From assembly GCF_963665995.1 (NCBI RefSeq), contig NZ_OY762512.1:1116001-1180000 (forward strand): DNA of 64,000 nucleotides, given 5' to 3'. Positions within the stretch are counted from its first letter, which is position 1. Every line of letters begins with the position of its first letter. This DNA comes from Pleurocapsa sp. FMAR1. GTDB taxonomy: Bacteria > Cyanobacteriota > Cyanobacteriia > Cyanobacteriales > Xenococcaceae. Both the position numbers and the translations under genes were made by a program. Of the stretch, positions 42,467-52,072 are shown piece by piece. A model generated the notes under the pieces. It did no database searches. It worked only from the letters and a program-made list of their open reading frames with translations, and was not told the DNA's origin.

Positions 42467-44635
42467 ATGCTGCGTCGTATTTTTTTATTCCAGATCTTAT
42501 TAGGCTGGCTCATCGTCGTCATCAAAAAAGGTCTAGAAGCGATGCAGCCGCTCATGAAGGAAAGCCCCAAGACCGCGCTGCATAAAGAAGTAATCGCCAA
42601 GCCAGCTTTAACTGCTCCTTTATTTGCCCATGCAGAGCCAATTAATTTGTATGTTGCCCTCAACGGTAATGATTCTTGGACAGGAAGACTTGAAACAGCT
42701 AACCAATTTAATAACGATGGTCCATTAGCAACTATAAAAAAAGCAAAAACAGTAGTTAGAGAATTAAAATTACAGCATAGCGATCGCCCGATTAAAATCA
42801 GCTTGCGAGGCGGGACTTATTTTTTATCTGCTCCCATAGTATTTGAGCCAGAAGATTCAGGCAGTATTAATCAGCTAATTACCTATAGGTCTTACCCAAA
42901 AGAGCTAGCAACTATCAGTGGCGGGAAATTAATTACTGGTTGGCAAAAAGAAACTGTTAACAAGATTGAAATGTGGACTGTCAAGCTACCTCAAGACACT
43001 GAGACTAAATGGCAATTTCAGCATCTGTGGGTGAATGGCAAAAGGCGATCGCGATCGCGCTATCCTAATCAAGGGTACTTAAAGGTTAAAACAGTAGACC
43101 TTAAACCAGGACAAACTTGGTCACAAGGAAACTCCAGTTTTGAATATTACCAAGGAAATTTACCTGATACTAACGCTGCTGCTTTTAAAGGCGCGGAATT
43201 GATAGTCATGACTCGTTGGGTAGAGTCTCGTTTGCCTGTTGTTAAAATAGATCCCACTCAACGTCAGATTTATTTTAGTAAAAACAGCGTCTTTCAACTT
43301 GCCCCTGGAGATTTATATTACCTAGAAAATTCTCTAAAGTGGTTGAATACTCCTGGGGAATGGTATTTAGATCGCCTACAGGCTAAACTCTACTATTTGC
43401 CATTATCAGAAGAAGGGATCGATACCGTCGAAATTATTGCGCCTATTCTTGACTCTCTCTTAATTTTCCCAGGTAATGCAGCCGAAAATAGATATATTCA
43501 GCATTTAAAATTTGAACAATTAGCTTTTTCTCATACAGACTGGCAATTACCTGCTTACATATCTGGTTACAATCAAAATGCCTGGGAAGTGCCAGGTGCA
43601 GTTAAAGCGATCGCCATACGTAACTGTACCTGGAATAATTGTACTTTCTCTCATTTGGGCAATTATGCTTTGGAGTTAGGCAAAGACTGCCAATACAGCC
43701 GAATCTCCTGTTGCTCCTTGTTTGATTTGGGTGCTGGAGGAATCAAAATTGGAGATAAACACTCTAATAACTTTGATCTAAATACTGCCGAGGTAACACA
43801 TCACAATCAAATTATTAATAATCATCTATCTGCTGGCGGAAAATTTTTTCACAGTGCAGCAGCCATTGCAGTGTGGAAAAGCCATCATAACCTTATAGCT
43901 GGCAATCATATCCACGACTACTATTACACTGGCATTGCAGTTATGGGTGATTGGAGTTTTCAACCAACTCAAAGCTATCAAAACCTAGTTATAGACAATA
44001 ACATTCACCACATCGGCAAGTTGAGCAATGGTGATGGACCAATCATGAGCGATATGGGTGGTATCTATATATTAGGCTGCCAAGAAGGAACTAAAATTTG
44101 CCATAACCAAATTCACGATATCAATGCCTTACGCTATGGTGGCTGGGGAATTTATCTGGATGAAGGTAGTTCTTATATAGTGGCAGAATATAATCTAGTC
44201 TATAGCACTAGCCACAGCGGTTTTGCTCAACACTACGGCAAAGAAAATTTAATTCGTCATAATATCTTTGCCTTTGGAAAAGAATCTCAAATTCATCGCC
44301 ATCGACAAGATCTGCAAACTGCTCGTGAGCAAAACTTTATCAGCTTTAGGTTTGAAAATAATATTGTCTATTGGCAATCGGGTCAACTGTTTACTGGTTT
44401 AGACAAAGACTATCAATCTCATGCGATTTTTCAGCGTAATATCTATTGGCAAACAGATAAATCTTCTTTCTTATTTGGTAATTTAACTTGGCAACAATGG
44501 CAAAAAAGCGATCGCTATTCTTTAATTATAGATCCCTTATTTGTTGCACCCCAGGAAGATAACTTTAAACTACAACCCAACTCTCCTGCTTATAAAATTC
44601 TTCCTGCTGCATCACTTGCAGAATTAGAAAAATAA
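42467..44635 (+). CDS. right-handed parallel beta-helix protein, membrane-anchored or exported
   Basis: A 722-residue protein. The first 35 residues contain a hydrophobic segment (IFLFQILLGWLIVVI) that could be a signal anchor, then a linker and a DUF1565-like/beta-helix start, LYVALNGNDSWTGRL and DGPLATIKKAKTVVREL. From about 390 to 620 the sequence repeats beta-helix turns rich in Asn and His (NNHLSAGGKFF, GNHIHDYYYTGIAV, DNNIHHIGK, CHNQIHDINALRYGGWGIYLDEG). Families with this layout are polysaccharide lyases or glycoside hydrolases acting on cell-surface polymers; catalytic residues are not identifiable. It ends with an acidic helix. Confidence 0.85.
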   Translation: MLRRIFLFQILLGWLIVVIKKGLEAMQPLMKESPKTALHKEVIAKPALTAPLFAHAEPINLYVALNGNDSWTGRLETANQFNNDGPLATIKKAKTVVRELKLQHSDRPIKISLRGGTYFLSAPIVFEPEDSGSINQLITYRSYPKELATISGGKLITGWQKETVNKIEMWTVKLPQDTETKWQFQHLWVNGKRRSRSRYPNQGYLKVKTVDLKPGQTWSQGNSSFEYYQGNLPDTNAAAFKGAELIVMTRWVESRLPVVKIDPTQRQIYFSKNSVFQLAPGDLYYLENSLKWLNTPGEWYLDRLQAKLYYLPLSEEGIDTVEIIAPILDSLLIFPGNAAENRYIQHLKFEQLAFSHTDWQLPAYISGYNQNAWEVPGAVKAIAIRNCTWNNCTFSHLGNYALELGKDCQYSRISCCSLFDLGAGGIKIGDKHSNNFDLNTAEVTHHNQIINNHLSAGGKFFHSAAAIAVWKSHHNLIAGNHIHDYYYTGIAVMGDWSFQPTQSYQNLVIDNNIHHIGKLSNGDGPIMSDMGGIYILGCQEGTKICHNQIHDINALRYGGWGIYLDEGSSYIVAEYNLVYSTSHSGFAQHYGKENLIRHNIFAFGKESQIHRHRQDLQTAREQNFISFRFENNIVYWQSGQLFTGLDKDYQSHAIFQRNIYWQTDKSSFLFGNLTWQQWQKSDRYSLIIDPLFVAPQEDNFKLQPNSPAYKILPAASLAELEK

Positions 44636-44663
44636 TTGCATCTCTAACTCATTTCAAATCAAC

Positions 44664-44686
44664 GGCATTGCTGAATGTGTAATGCT
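44664..44686. repeat. solo end of the 27.5-kb MITE family
   Basis: GGCATTGCTGAATGTGTAAT followed by GCT matches the inverse of the right end of the element at 27493-27706 (GGCGTTGCTCAATGTGTAAT) at all but two of about 22 positions. It lies just after the beta-helix gene and has no partner end close by. Confidence 0.5.
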
Positions 44687-44734
44687 AAAGCACTATTTTA
44701 CTTACCTAAATAACTAATAACTAACAACTAATAA

Positions 44735-45235
44735 CTATTTTTGTCCTGTAATTTTAATCTGGTATTTATTGCTAGACTGAGCCTGATATGAACCCACCCA
44801 GACTTTATATATTCCTGGCTGCCATACTCCTTCGATCATTGGATTAGCACTACTTACATCATCATTACACCATGTTCCTCCAGAACCTTGAACCATGATA
44901 GTTGTATCGGCATCACTTTCAACTTCCAAGCGCAAAAATTGCCAATAAGAGTCGATTTCTAAAATATGATTAGGCTGAGAATTGGCAAAGCCATCACAAT
45001 AACCTGTGGCAGTATTTTCAGTTTGAGTAATTTCTAAAGCAGCAACTGAACCACCACTCATTCCTTCAATAATTAGAGGCTGGATCATAGTACTTTGATT
45101 AATTACAATCTGAGCAAAGGCTGAGGAAACGTTGACATTCAAGCTAGCTCCAGTTAATAATAACCAAGCAGCTTGTTTGAAGATAAATTGACTCTTTGTT
45201 TTAAAAAAAATTGGCTTAACGATAGCTTTAAACAC
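44735..45235 (-). CDS. secreted protein of unknown function
   Basis: A 166-residue protein starting at GTG (45235), with a long signal peptide (about 1-42: a basic start, then AAWLLLTGASLNVNVSSAFA). The mature part is beta-rich, with two cysteines (GYCDGF and TWCNDD) that could form a disulfide, and repeated features like WQFLRLEVESDADTTIMVQG and GVWQPGIYKVWVGSYQAQSSNKYQIKITG. The latter strands resemble the pre-peptidase/PPC-type C-terminal beta-sandwich found in secreted proteins. No enzymatic motif. Single gene. Confidence 0.72.
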   Translation of the reverse strand: MFKAIVKPIFFKTKSQFIFKQAAWLLLTGASLNVNVSSAFAQIVINQSTMIQPLIIEGMSGGSVAALEITQTENTATGYCDGFANSQPNHILEIDSYWQFLRLEVESDADTTIMVQGSGGTWCNDDVSSANPMIEGVWQPGIYKVWVGSYQAQSSNKYQIKITGQK

Positions 45236-45347
45236 TTATATTAATCTACTTTTTAAACATCAAAATACATATACTTTGATGACGCTACCATTATTTTTTT
45301 GTTCCACTCAAACTACTTTTTAGGAATAGTAAAAACCGCTTTTGCGA

Positions 45348-45572
45348 TCAGATTATTTCTATATATTGACTCTCTAACAAAAATGCTCCTTGAGTAAAAC
45401 GAATGCCCCAATAGCCTCCAGGACGACGATCCATAATTGTTCCTTGTTCTCCTACCGTCAATAGATTAGGAGGACGTAACATGGGCATAGGTTCTGCGGT
45501 TTTAATATAGGCAGGAAGAGATATAATTTTAATGCGATCGCCTACTTTGAATTTTTGCTGTTCACTACTCAT
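45348..45572 (-). CDS. sipA: SipA, NblS-interacting protein (DUF3148)
   Basis: A 74-residue protein matching the conserved DUF3148 pattern: KVGDRIKIISLPAYIKTAEPMPMLRPPNLL, then GEQGTIMDRRPGGYWGIRF and a hydrophobic end AFLLESQYIEII. SipA binds the histidine kinase NblS (Hik33) and adjusts its output in high-light and stress responses. It follows the serine/threonine kinase gene by 14 bases on the same strand, so they are almost certainly co-transcribed. That kinase-SipA linkage could connect Hanks-type phosphorylation with the NblS pathway, as an inference. Confidence 0.85.
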   Translation of the reverse strand: MSSEQQKFKVGDRIKIISLPAYIKTAEPMPMLRPPNLLTVGEQGTIMDRRPGGYWGIRFTQGAFLLESQYIEII

Positions 45573-45586
45573 TAATTATCAATTTA

Positions 45587-47158
45587 TTATTTTTCTACTG
45601 AATTTACATCAGTTGCTTTAGAAGCCTTTACTTTAGTCAAAATCTTGTCTTTTAACTTTTCTAATTCTTGTCTTAAAATTTCTTTTGCCGTTTTGGCATC
45701 GCCGACGCTTCTTGTTACCTGACTAAGATCTGCCCATTGCTTCAACATTTTACAATTACGAGCATTAATTATCGAACTGACAATATGCTGGCATTGCTGA
45801 GATTCATTTAGGGCATAGAATAAAATACGATATTTACCCTGTTCTGCTAGGGCGCGGCTAATCTGTTGTCCTTTATGAGATTTAAGGTCTAAATAACAGG
45901 AAAGCCATTTAGCCCCATGTTCTAGGTTATATAAAACAGTGATCCAAAGCAACATTGGATGGGGATGATTTAGGTAGAGGAATTGATTGTAGCGCGTGCT
46001 AGATATTCGCTTTTGAATACCTTCTGGATCTAGCATGACGCAAAGAACAGGAGCTTCTCCCAAAGGAGTAGAAATTAGTTGAGGAAAAACAATTTTCTGT
46101 AATGGCTTGTTTTTTGGCCAGGGAGTTTGCAAACAAGTCTCTGTCACCGAAAATTCGGCATTGACGGTTTGATCCTTAGCAAATGCTGTGTTTTTAGTCT
46201 TCTGGTCAGTATTGTGATCCTTAATTTCTAACTGATGTTCCTGAGCCATATTTCCCTGACTGGGGTTTGTCGATCTAGATTTAGTCTGTTGCTCAATTGT
46301 GTCTAAAACATTAATAATCTCGCCGACGTTTTGCGGTCTATCCTCTCTCTTCTTTGCCAAACAGCGAAATACTAAATTTTGTAATTCGGTCGGTAAGCCA
46401 AGGTTGCTACTAAATGGTTCTGGTTTAAAGTTGTGGTGAGCCTGATACCAGCCTCCAAAGGAAGAGTTTTGAGGCAATAGCGGCATATCCATAGTCAGCA
46501 TTTCGTACATCATGATGCCTAGACTATAAATATCAGAACGATGATCTAATTCTTTGCCTTCCATTTGTTCGGGAGAGCAATATGCCAAAGTCCCCATAAA
46601 TGATTGAGTTTGATTAGCATTGGCTTGAATTAGTTTAGCAATCCCAAAATCGAGGATTTTTGCTACTTCTCCTAGAGTGGGATCTTGCAGTACGATAATA
46701 TTGCTAGGCTTAATATCTCGATGAATAATGTGGCTTAGTTCACCATTCACATAAATACCTTTGTGAGCCGAATCTAGACCAAAACAGACGTGACGAGTTA
46801 GGGTGAGAAATCTGTTTAAAGACATTGGCTGATGGCAAATTAGCTCGTTGATGCTTTCTCCCGAAAGAAACTCCATCACATAGAAAGGAATATTGCTTTC
46901 GTCTACTCCGTAATCTCTGACTCGGACAACATGAATACTTTTTTCGCCTAACAAAGCCGAAATTGTTGCCTCACGCTCAAAACGCTCACGCATATTATCG
47001 TTAAGTAGAGCCTGTGCCAAGAATTTTATCGCTACCGTAACACCGCCCAATATAGTATCTTTGGCTCGATAAACCCTGCCCATAGCACCTTCGCCAACTA
47101 AATCATATAGTTGATAGCGGTTGGCAAGTAAACGACCAGTGTTAGAATCTTTATTCAT
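45587..47158 (-). CDS. Hanks-type serine/threonine protein kinase
   Basis: A 523-residue kinase. The N-lobe begins RYQLYDLVGEGAMGRVYRAKD with the Gly-rich loop at about 19-26 and Lys in VAIKFL (about 45). The catalytic loop is IIHRDIKPSNIIV (about 143-155), the DFG motif is ILDFGIAKL and the APE equivalent is AYCSPEQMEG. After the kinase domain (to about 290) come a polar linker (Gln/Lys/Thr-rich, about 300-345) and a helical C-terminal domain of about 150 residues with a basic end that is found in cyanobacterial kinases. No membrane span. It is between a small gene upstream (61 bases) and sipA (14 bases). Confidence 0.92.
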   Translation of the reverse strand: MNKDSNTGRLLANRYQLYDLVGEGAMGRVYRAKDTILGGVTVAIKFLAQALLNDNMRERFEREATISALLGEKSIHVVRVRDYGVDESNIPFYVMEFLSGESINELICHQPMSLNRFLTLTRHVCFGLDSAHKGIYVNGELSHIIHRDIKPSNIIVLQDPTLGEVAKILDFGIAKLIQANANQTQSFMGTLAYCSPEQMEGKELDHRSDIYSLGIMMYEMLTMDMPLLPQNSSFGGWYQAHHNFKPEPFSSNLGLPTELQNLVFRCLAKKREDRPQNVGEIINVLDTIEQQTKSRSTNPSQGNMAQEHQLEIKDHNTDQKTKNTAFAKDQTVNAEFSVTETCLQTPWPKNKPLQKIVFPQLISTPLGEAPVLCVMLDPEGIQKRISSTRYNQFLYLNHPHPMLLWITVLYNLEHGAKWLSCYLDLKSHKGQQISRALAEQGKYRILFYALNESQQCQHIVSSIINARNCKMLKQWADLSQVTRSVGDAKTAKEILRQELEKLKDKILTKVKASKATDVNSVEK

Positions 47159-47219
47159 ATCTTCATATATTGGAAGCTGTTGTGGCTTCTGTTATTTTGG
47201 TCTTAACTTATAAATATCT

Positions 47220-47657
47220 TTAACGTTTGAGGGTGACTTCGATTGTGCTTAAGAGACTGTGACCTTCTAGAATATTGCTAGTCAGGTAGTAGGTATTTTG
47301 GTCTATACAGTAAAAAGTATCCAATCCCTTTTTATTGGTAGTAGTTCCTAAAAACCAGTAATACTGAATAATAGACTGCAATCCAAGTCGCCCCTCTCCC
47401 TCAATGTTCCCTAAAAGGCTATGTTGAGCAACATAAGTATAATATTTCTCTTCGTAATTTAAATTACCCCTACACTGATAAATAATTTTGGTTTCAGCTT
47501 CATCATCACAAGCTAAACTGGTGGTCATTTTGAACCAGTTTGCTCGTTTCCAAGCAATTTGAATATCACCTTCTAAGGTAATTGGTGTTAAATTGGGCTT
47601 AAGCCAATGACCCTTTACATTCCAATAGCCTGCATCTACCAGAAAACTATGAGCCAC
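47220..47657 (-). CDS. protein of unknown function, first gene of the kinase-sipA run
   Basis: A 145-residue protein beginning at GTG (47657) with TGAGGA 6-10 bases upstream, a convincing ribosome site. It is beta-rich and has no signal peptide or membrane segment: HSFLVDAGYWNVKGHWLKPN, QIAWKRANWFKMTTSLACDDE, YYTYVAQHSLLGNIEGEGRLG and LEGHSLLSTIEVTLK. The repeating aromatic/Gly strand pattern suggests a lipocalin-like or beta-barrel fold. Family not recognised. Position before a Ser/Thr kinase suggests a cofactor or target protein. Confidence 0.65.
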   Translation of the reverse strand: MAHSFLVDAGYWNVKGHWLKPNLTPITLEGDIQIAWKRANWFKMTTSLACDDEAETKIIYQCRGNLNYEEKYYTYVAQHSLLGNIEGEGRLGLQSIIQYYWFLGTTTNKKGLDTFYCIDQNTYYLTSNILEGHSLLSTIEVTLKR

Positions 47658-47779
47658 AACTTTATCCTCATGATTTGCGTATTATTAAAAAATCTAGATT
47701 TAATTTTTGGGGTTGCATAGCTGCACAAAGGCGCCTGGTTTGCCGCATGTATGATTATGAACAAAGAAGATTAATGATT

Positions 47780-47819
47780 CCCCAAGTCCCCAAGTCCCCA
47801 AGTCCCCAAGTCCCCAAGT
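47780..47819. repeat. tandem octamer repeat (CCCCAAGT)n
   Basis: Five perfect copies of CCCCAAGT fill the gap between the 145-residue gene and anmK. Another short tandem repeat of the variable class; copy number may differ between strains. Confidence 0.9.
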
Positions 47820-47855
47820 CAGCTTCTACCATCCCATGAAGGTGCAACCAATTTT

Positions 47856-49004
47856 TTAGGGGCAATAGATATTTCCTAATAAAGTAGGTTTGTCTGCGCC
47901 TGTTACTTGAGGTAAATTACCAGGAATAGAATTAACTCTCCAGTATGCCAATACTGCAAAAGCGATCGCTTCTTTCAAATTGCCGTTAAGTTCTACCTCG
48001 TCTGTTGTGCCAATATGTGCCGATATTAACTCAGCTTGTAAGCGATGTCTCATATAGGAATTTCTACTGCCTCCGCCACAAAGCAAAACTTCGTCGGGTA
48101 TTTGGGGTAAAAACTGTCGATAGCTATGGACAATTGAGGCGACGGTAAGTTCTGTTAAGGTAGCAAGGCGATCGCCATTGTTTAGCTGCTTTTGCTCCAT
48201 ATCTTGCCAGCAGCGATCGAGATAATCTTTACCAAACAATTCTCTGCCAGTAGATTTTGGGGGAAACTGATGAAAAAAATCATGCTTTAACCATTGTTCT
48301 ACTAATTGATGATCCCGAGTTCCTTGTGCCGCCCATTGACCATCGCGATCGTAGGTTTTGCTACCATTAGTCAGGCGAGTAACAGCTAAATCTAAAAGAG
48401 CATTACCTGGTCCTGTATCCCAACCGCAAACTCGTTTCTCCCAGTCTTGTGTTTGGCTAGCAGGTAAATATGCCACATTGCCAATACCGCCTATATTTTG
48501 AATCGCTCTGGTTTTGGTGGGATGGGATAGCAAACAAGCATCTATTTTAGGCACTAAAGGCGCGCCTTCTCCCCCTAAGGCAATATCTGCTGCACGAAAG
48601 TTACTGATAGTTTTGATGCCCGTAATCCGAGCAATTAAATCTCCCCGTCCAAGCTGGAGACTGTAGCCTAAATTTTGATTTGTTTTTATTTTTGATGGTG
48701 GTCGATGATATACCGTTTGACCATGAGAGCCAATTAATTCAGCAATTGAATGCTGAGATTGAATTTTTTGTGCTGCTTCGGCAAATTGAATTGCCACTGC
48801 ATCATCTAAAGCAGCTAGTTCAGCGATCGAAACTGCTTGACCACCACATACTGCTAATATTTTTGCTCTTAATTGTTCGGGATAAACAAAAGTCGCTCCT
48901 GCCAACAGTCTTACTTCTAAATCTTTCTCTCTACCGCTAACTTCTACCAAAGCAGCATCAATACCATCGACAGAAGTGCCACTCATTAAGCCGATAACTT
49001 TCAT
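47856..49004 (-). CDS. anmK: anhydro-N-acetylmuramic acid kinase
   Basis: A 382-residue sugar kinase started at ATG 49004 ([21 protein letters not shown]), not at a TTG three codons earlier. The ASKHA nucleotide loop [10 protein letters not shown] (5-14), [11 protein letters not shown] (about 93-103), the [12 protein letters not shown] block (about 172-183) and LLCGGGSRN (about 309-317) are all typical. It phosphorylates 1,6-anhydroMurNAc recovered from peptidoglycan to MurNAc-6-phosphate, which is then used by MurQ. Stand-alone; MurQ is not in the window. Complements MurF as cell-wall metabolism. Confidence 0.94.
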   Translation of the reverse strand: MKVIGLMSGTSVDGIDAALVEVSGREKDLEVRLLAGATFVYPEQLRAKILAVCGGQAVSIAELAALDDAVAIQFAEAAQKIQSQHSIAELIGSHGQTVYHRPPSKIKTNQNLGYSLQLGRGDLIARITGIKTISNFRAADIALGGEGAPLVPKIDACLLSHPTKTRAIQNIGGIGNVAYLPASQTQDWEKRVCGWDTGPGNALLDLAVTRLTNGSKTYDRDGQWAAQGTRDHQLVEQWLKHDFFHQFPPKSTGRELFGKDYLDRCWQDMEQKQLNNGDRLATLTELTVASIVHSYRQFLPQIPDEVLLCGGGSRNSYMRHRLQAELISAHIGTTDEVELNGNLKEAIAFAVLAYWRVNSIPGNLPQVTGADKPTLLGNIYCP

Positions 49005-49161
49005 GATTTTCAACTGTTAACTGTAAGGTGACACTTTAACAGTTTCTTTTAGTCTTGAAAAGACTATTTATATTGTGTGTACTATTATCACTTCAGTTAT
49101 TTAGCCAGTTGGAGCATAATTAAATCATCGATCATTTAAAAAGCCATTTAACTCAAAAACA

Positions 49162-49716
49162 ATGCTTTCATCTACTGGCAAGTTAACTGTCCAAGAGTTC
49201 TTTGAACTTCCCGAAGGCGATCGCCCCTACGAACTTATAGATGGTCAAGCTATTCTTAAAATTTCTCCTAAATTTTTTCATTCTCAACTACAAAAAACTT
49301 TGCTCCTTGTTTTAGATAGCTGGGCTAAAAATAGAGGCAGAGTTGAGCCTGAATGGGCAATTAAACTAAAACGAAATGGAACTGATTGGATTCCTGTTCC
49401 CGATCTAAGTTACACATCTTATAATCGTCTGAGTACAGATTGGATACTAGATGAAGCTTGTCCTGTGGCACCAGAATTGGTAATTGAAATCATTTCTCCA
49501 GGGCAGACATTTGGTAATTTAGCAGAAAAAGCCACAGACTATTTGCAAGCAGGAATAGACAGAGTGTGGATAATTGACACAAAAGCTCAAAGTATTACTA
49601 TCTTTTATCCTGACACTTTACCCAAAACAATCAAAGGAACTTCAGCGATCGCTGATGACTTGCCAGAATTAAACCTAACTCCTCAACAGATTTTTCAACA
49701 AGCAGGTTTAATTTAA
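49162..49716 (+). CDS. Uma2-family endonuclease (DUF820)
   Basis: A 184-residue member of the very common cyanobacterial Uma2 family. It has the LTVQEFFELPEGDRPYELIDGQ start (about 9-30) and the PD-(D/E)xK-like core: E and D in WAIKLK/PDLSYTS (about 72-90) and VIEIISPGQTFG (about 113-124, with E in VIEI). A helix LAEKATDYLQAGIDRVWIID closes the domain. Most copies are orphan proteins scattered in the genome, with a role in DNA processing suspected but not shown. No neighbour suggests a toxin-antitoxin or defence context. Confidence 0.9.
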   Translation: MLSSTGKLTVQEFFELPEGDRPYELIDGQAILKISPKFFHSQLQKTLLLVLDSWAKNRGRVEPEWAIKLKRNGTDWIPVPDLSYTSYNRLSTDWILDEACPVAPELVIEIISPGQTFGNLAEKATDYLQAGIDRVWIIDTKAQSITIFYPDTLPKTIKGTSAIADDLPELNLTPQQIFQQAGLI

Positions 49717-49815
49717 TTTCAATTACTGCTAAATAGAGTGGACATTTAGATAGCTTGCAGATACAAAATAGTTAGACCTCTGTAAAAATATCTGCAAAGC
49801 AAAGAGATTAAATTA

Positions 49816-50190
49816 ATGGCTATTGAGAAACAACGTCATGGTTGTCTAACTACCTGGTTAATTTTGATGATAGTAGCCAACTCAATAACGGCTTTGATGT
49901 ATCTCTTGAATAGTCAAACAATTAGACAAACTTCTCCAGGGCTTCCTAGTTGGCTATTTCCTGTCCTGATTATCGTCTGTATTTTTAACCTTATTTGTAC
50001 TATTGCGCTCTTTAAATGGCAAAAGTGGGGTTTTTGGGGTTTTCTCGGTTCTAGTATTACTGCACTGGTGATAAATTTATCTATTGGTTTAGGTGTAGGA
50101 AAGTCTTTACTTGGTTTAATTGGCATAGCTATACTTTATGCTGTGCTAAATATTGGAGAAAGTAATAAAGGCTGGTCACAACTTGAGTAA
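49816..50190 (+). CDS. four-helix membrane protein of unknown function
   Basis: A 124-residue integral membrane protein. It begins with CLTTWLILMIVANSITALMYLL (about 10-31), then helices at about 45-67 (LFPVLIIVCIFNLICTIALF), 72-88 (WGFWGFLGSSITALVI) and 95-112 (GKSLLGLIGIAILYAVL). Charged residues are sparse and concentrated at both ends. Similar small four-span proteins are frequent in cyanobacteria and have no function assigned. It is separate from Uma2 by 99 bases. Confidence 0.7.
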   Translation: MAIEKQRHGCLTTWLILMIVANSITALMYLLNSQTIRQTSPGLPSWLFPVLIIVCIFNLICTIALFKWQKWGFWGFLGSSITALVINLSIGLGVGKSLLGLIGIAILYAVLNIGESNKGWSQLE

Positions 50191-50310
50191 TCAAACCGTT
50201 CAAAATAGCATTTTTATTAAATTAAACAAATAAAAAAGCGATCGCCTTCTTTTTATTTAAGGAGATCGCTACATGCGGCTTAAGCCTTTGTTAATTAAAT
50301 ATTCCAATTC

Positions 50311-52017
50311 TCAACGAGACTGAGAAAACAACATTTTAGTTTCTGATACTCCTGCTTGCCTTAGTTTCCTTGTCATCTGTAAACCAATTAAAGAGATGAC
50401 AAACCACTGTACCGAAACAGCTACCATCACTGCCGAAAAGGTAGCATATTCAGCAGCAATAGTCGGAATAAAGCTAAATAACCAAGCTTGAGGCGAAGTC
50501 TCAGGAATAATTCCAACAACACCCAAACAAAGAAACGGTACAACAATCATTGAGAATACTGTAATCGCCGACCAAACCGAGCGTTTACGAGTTTTAGCAG
50601 TCAGGATTAACTGAGCCACTACGGCACAAAGAAGAATGCAGCCAGCATTAAGGATCAAACCCGAAAATATTTGCTGTTTATCTTCCCCTAACATCAAAAA
50701 TATGGAAGGAGTAATATAAGCGATCGCGATCGCTAGATTAATTGCCACCGCAATTGTTGAAGGACTATTTTCGCCAAAAATTAATTCTTTCCAGAGGACA
50801 TTGCCATTTTTACTCTTTTGATGACGATATCGCGCCCAATCATATAATGCTTGGCGATGCGGGCTTAATAGAGCAATTAATGTTAATCCCCAAATAAATA
50901 AACAGCATTGTAAAATTACAAAATTGCTGGTTAGTAAACGATTATTATCTTGTTGCAGAGTAAACCCAAGAGCGATCGCCATAAACCAGCCAGTTAACCA
51001 ATAACTTTGGGTTTTGCTAACCAAGGTATTTTCTGGATTATAAAAGCGGCGTTTTAAAACTGACCAACACCAATAAGTCCAAAGACTTAAGTTACATAAC
51101 ATTAAGCCAATGCCGATACTTGCTTTTGTCCATAATCCTTGTCCATAAAATAATAATTCACCCAAGTTTTCTGCTGATAGAAAAGCAATTTTGCTTTGAG
51201 ATATGCTGGTAGCATCAATCAAATACGATAAAACTATAGCTGGATTGAATAAAAACAACCAATCAAATATGGTTTGGGACAGATTACCACCCTCAACCAA
51301 AACCATAGTGGTAGTCGATATAAGAAAGCCAACTGTTCCACTAGCTAACCAAGGTTTAAAGCCTGATAAGCCAAAATTCATTAAACTCCAGAGTAAAGCT
51401 AAGCTGTAGCAAAAGGCACAACTAGCAACTATTACTGCATCAAAGCCAATAATAAGCGTAAGCGGAATACGCGCTCCCAAACCAGCTAGCAAATGCAGGG
51501 GAACAAATAATGAAATTACTGTGTAAAGCAATATTGGCACTCCCAAAATTTTCCCTAGCAAAATACTGCCAGAAGATTGAGGAGTTAGACGAATAAAGTT
51601 AAGCGTGCCTCTACTTTCTTCTTTGACCGTATCGGCAATCAGCATATAAGTACCGACTATTAGTAGGGCAAAGATGCTAATAATGCTCAAAATTATAAAC
51701 AAATCGAGCCATAATAGCTGCCAATTGACCATCCAATTGTCCAGCATATCTTTGGTATACAATAGTTCATTAGTGCCATAGCCGAAGGCATAACGTCCTG
51801 TTTGATATTCTAATAATCCTTTTGGATCTGGTTCTGGTAATTCACTTAAAAGAGAAATGACAATCACAAATTGAGTGATAATGGAGATGGCAGCAGCAAC
51901 AACTACATTTCTCGTTTTTAACTTGCCTTTAAGCTCTCGAAATAGTTGGGGATTCCAATCTAAGAATTTTTCCCATAACGAATTATGGTCGTGCCACACC
52001 TGCATATTTTGTTTCAT
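50311..52017 (-). CDS. ABC-2 type transporter permease
   Basis: A 568-residue membrane protein with about 12 hydrophobic segments, including IISIFALLIVGTYMLIADTV, LLYTVISLFVPLHLLAGLGARIPL and a last span at the C-terminus. The conserved ESRGTLNFIRLTPQSSGSILLGKILG segment (about 131-156) is typical of ABC-2 permeases and contacts the ATPase. It follows the ATPase gene by 55 bases in the same direction, so the two form an exporter of unknown substrate. The permease is about twice the length of single-domain permeases, with two halves fused. Confidence 0.88.
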   Translation of the reverse strand: MKQNMQVWHDHNSLWEKFLDWNPQLFRELKGKLKTRNVVVAAAISIITQFVIVISLLSELPEPDPKGLLEYQTGRYAFGYGTNELLYTKDMLDNWMVNWQLLWLDLFIILSIISIFALLIVGTYMLIADTVKEESRGTLNFIRLTPQSSGSILLGKILGVPILLYTVISLFVPLHLLAGLGARIPLTLIIGFDAVIVASCAFCYSLALLWSLMNFGLSGFKPWLASGTVGFLISTTTMVLVEGGNLSQTIFDWLFLFNPAIVLSYLIDATSISQSKIAFLSAENLGELLFYGQGLWTKASIGIGLMLCNLSLWTYWCWSVLKRRFYNPENTLVSKTQSYWLTGWFMAIALGFTLQQDNNRLLTSNFVILQCCLFIWGLTLIALLSPHRQALYDWARYRHQKSKNGNVLWKELIFGENSPSTIAVAINLAIAIAYITPSIFLMLGEDKQQIFSGLILNAGCILLCAVVAQLILTAKTRKRSVWSAITVFSMIVVPFLCLGVVGIIPETSPQAWLFSFIPTIAAEYATFSAVMVAVSVQWFVISLIGLQMTRKLRQAGVSETKMLFSQSR

Positions 52018-52072
52018 GATTATGACTAATAAAACTTAAATAGTAAATTGTTACCATCGCCGATTTTGTACT

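Noticed and set aside
47770-47825. CRISPR-like array
   Set aside because: The CCCCAAGT unit repeats directly without spacers, so it is a simple tandem repeat. No CRISPR array or cas gene is visible anywhere.
49162-49716. Uma2 nuclease as part of a defence or toxin-antitoxin system
   Set aside because: Neighbours are a cell-wall kinase and an unrelated membrane protein; orphan Uma2 copies are routine in cyanobacteria.
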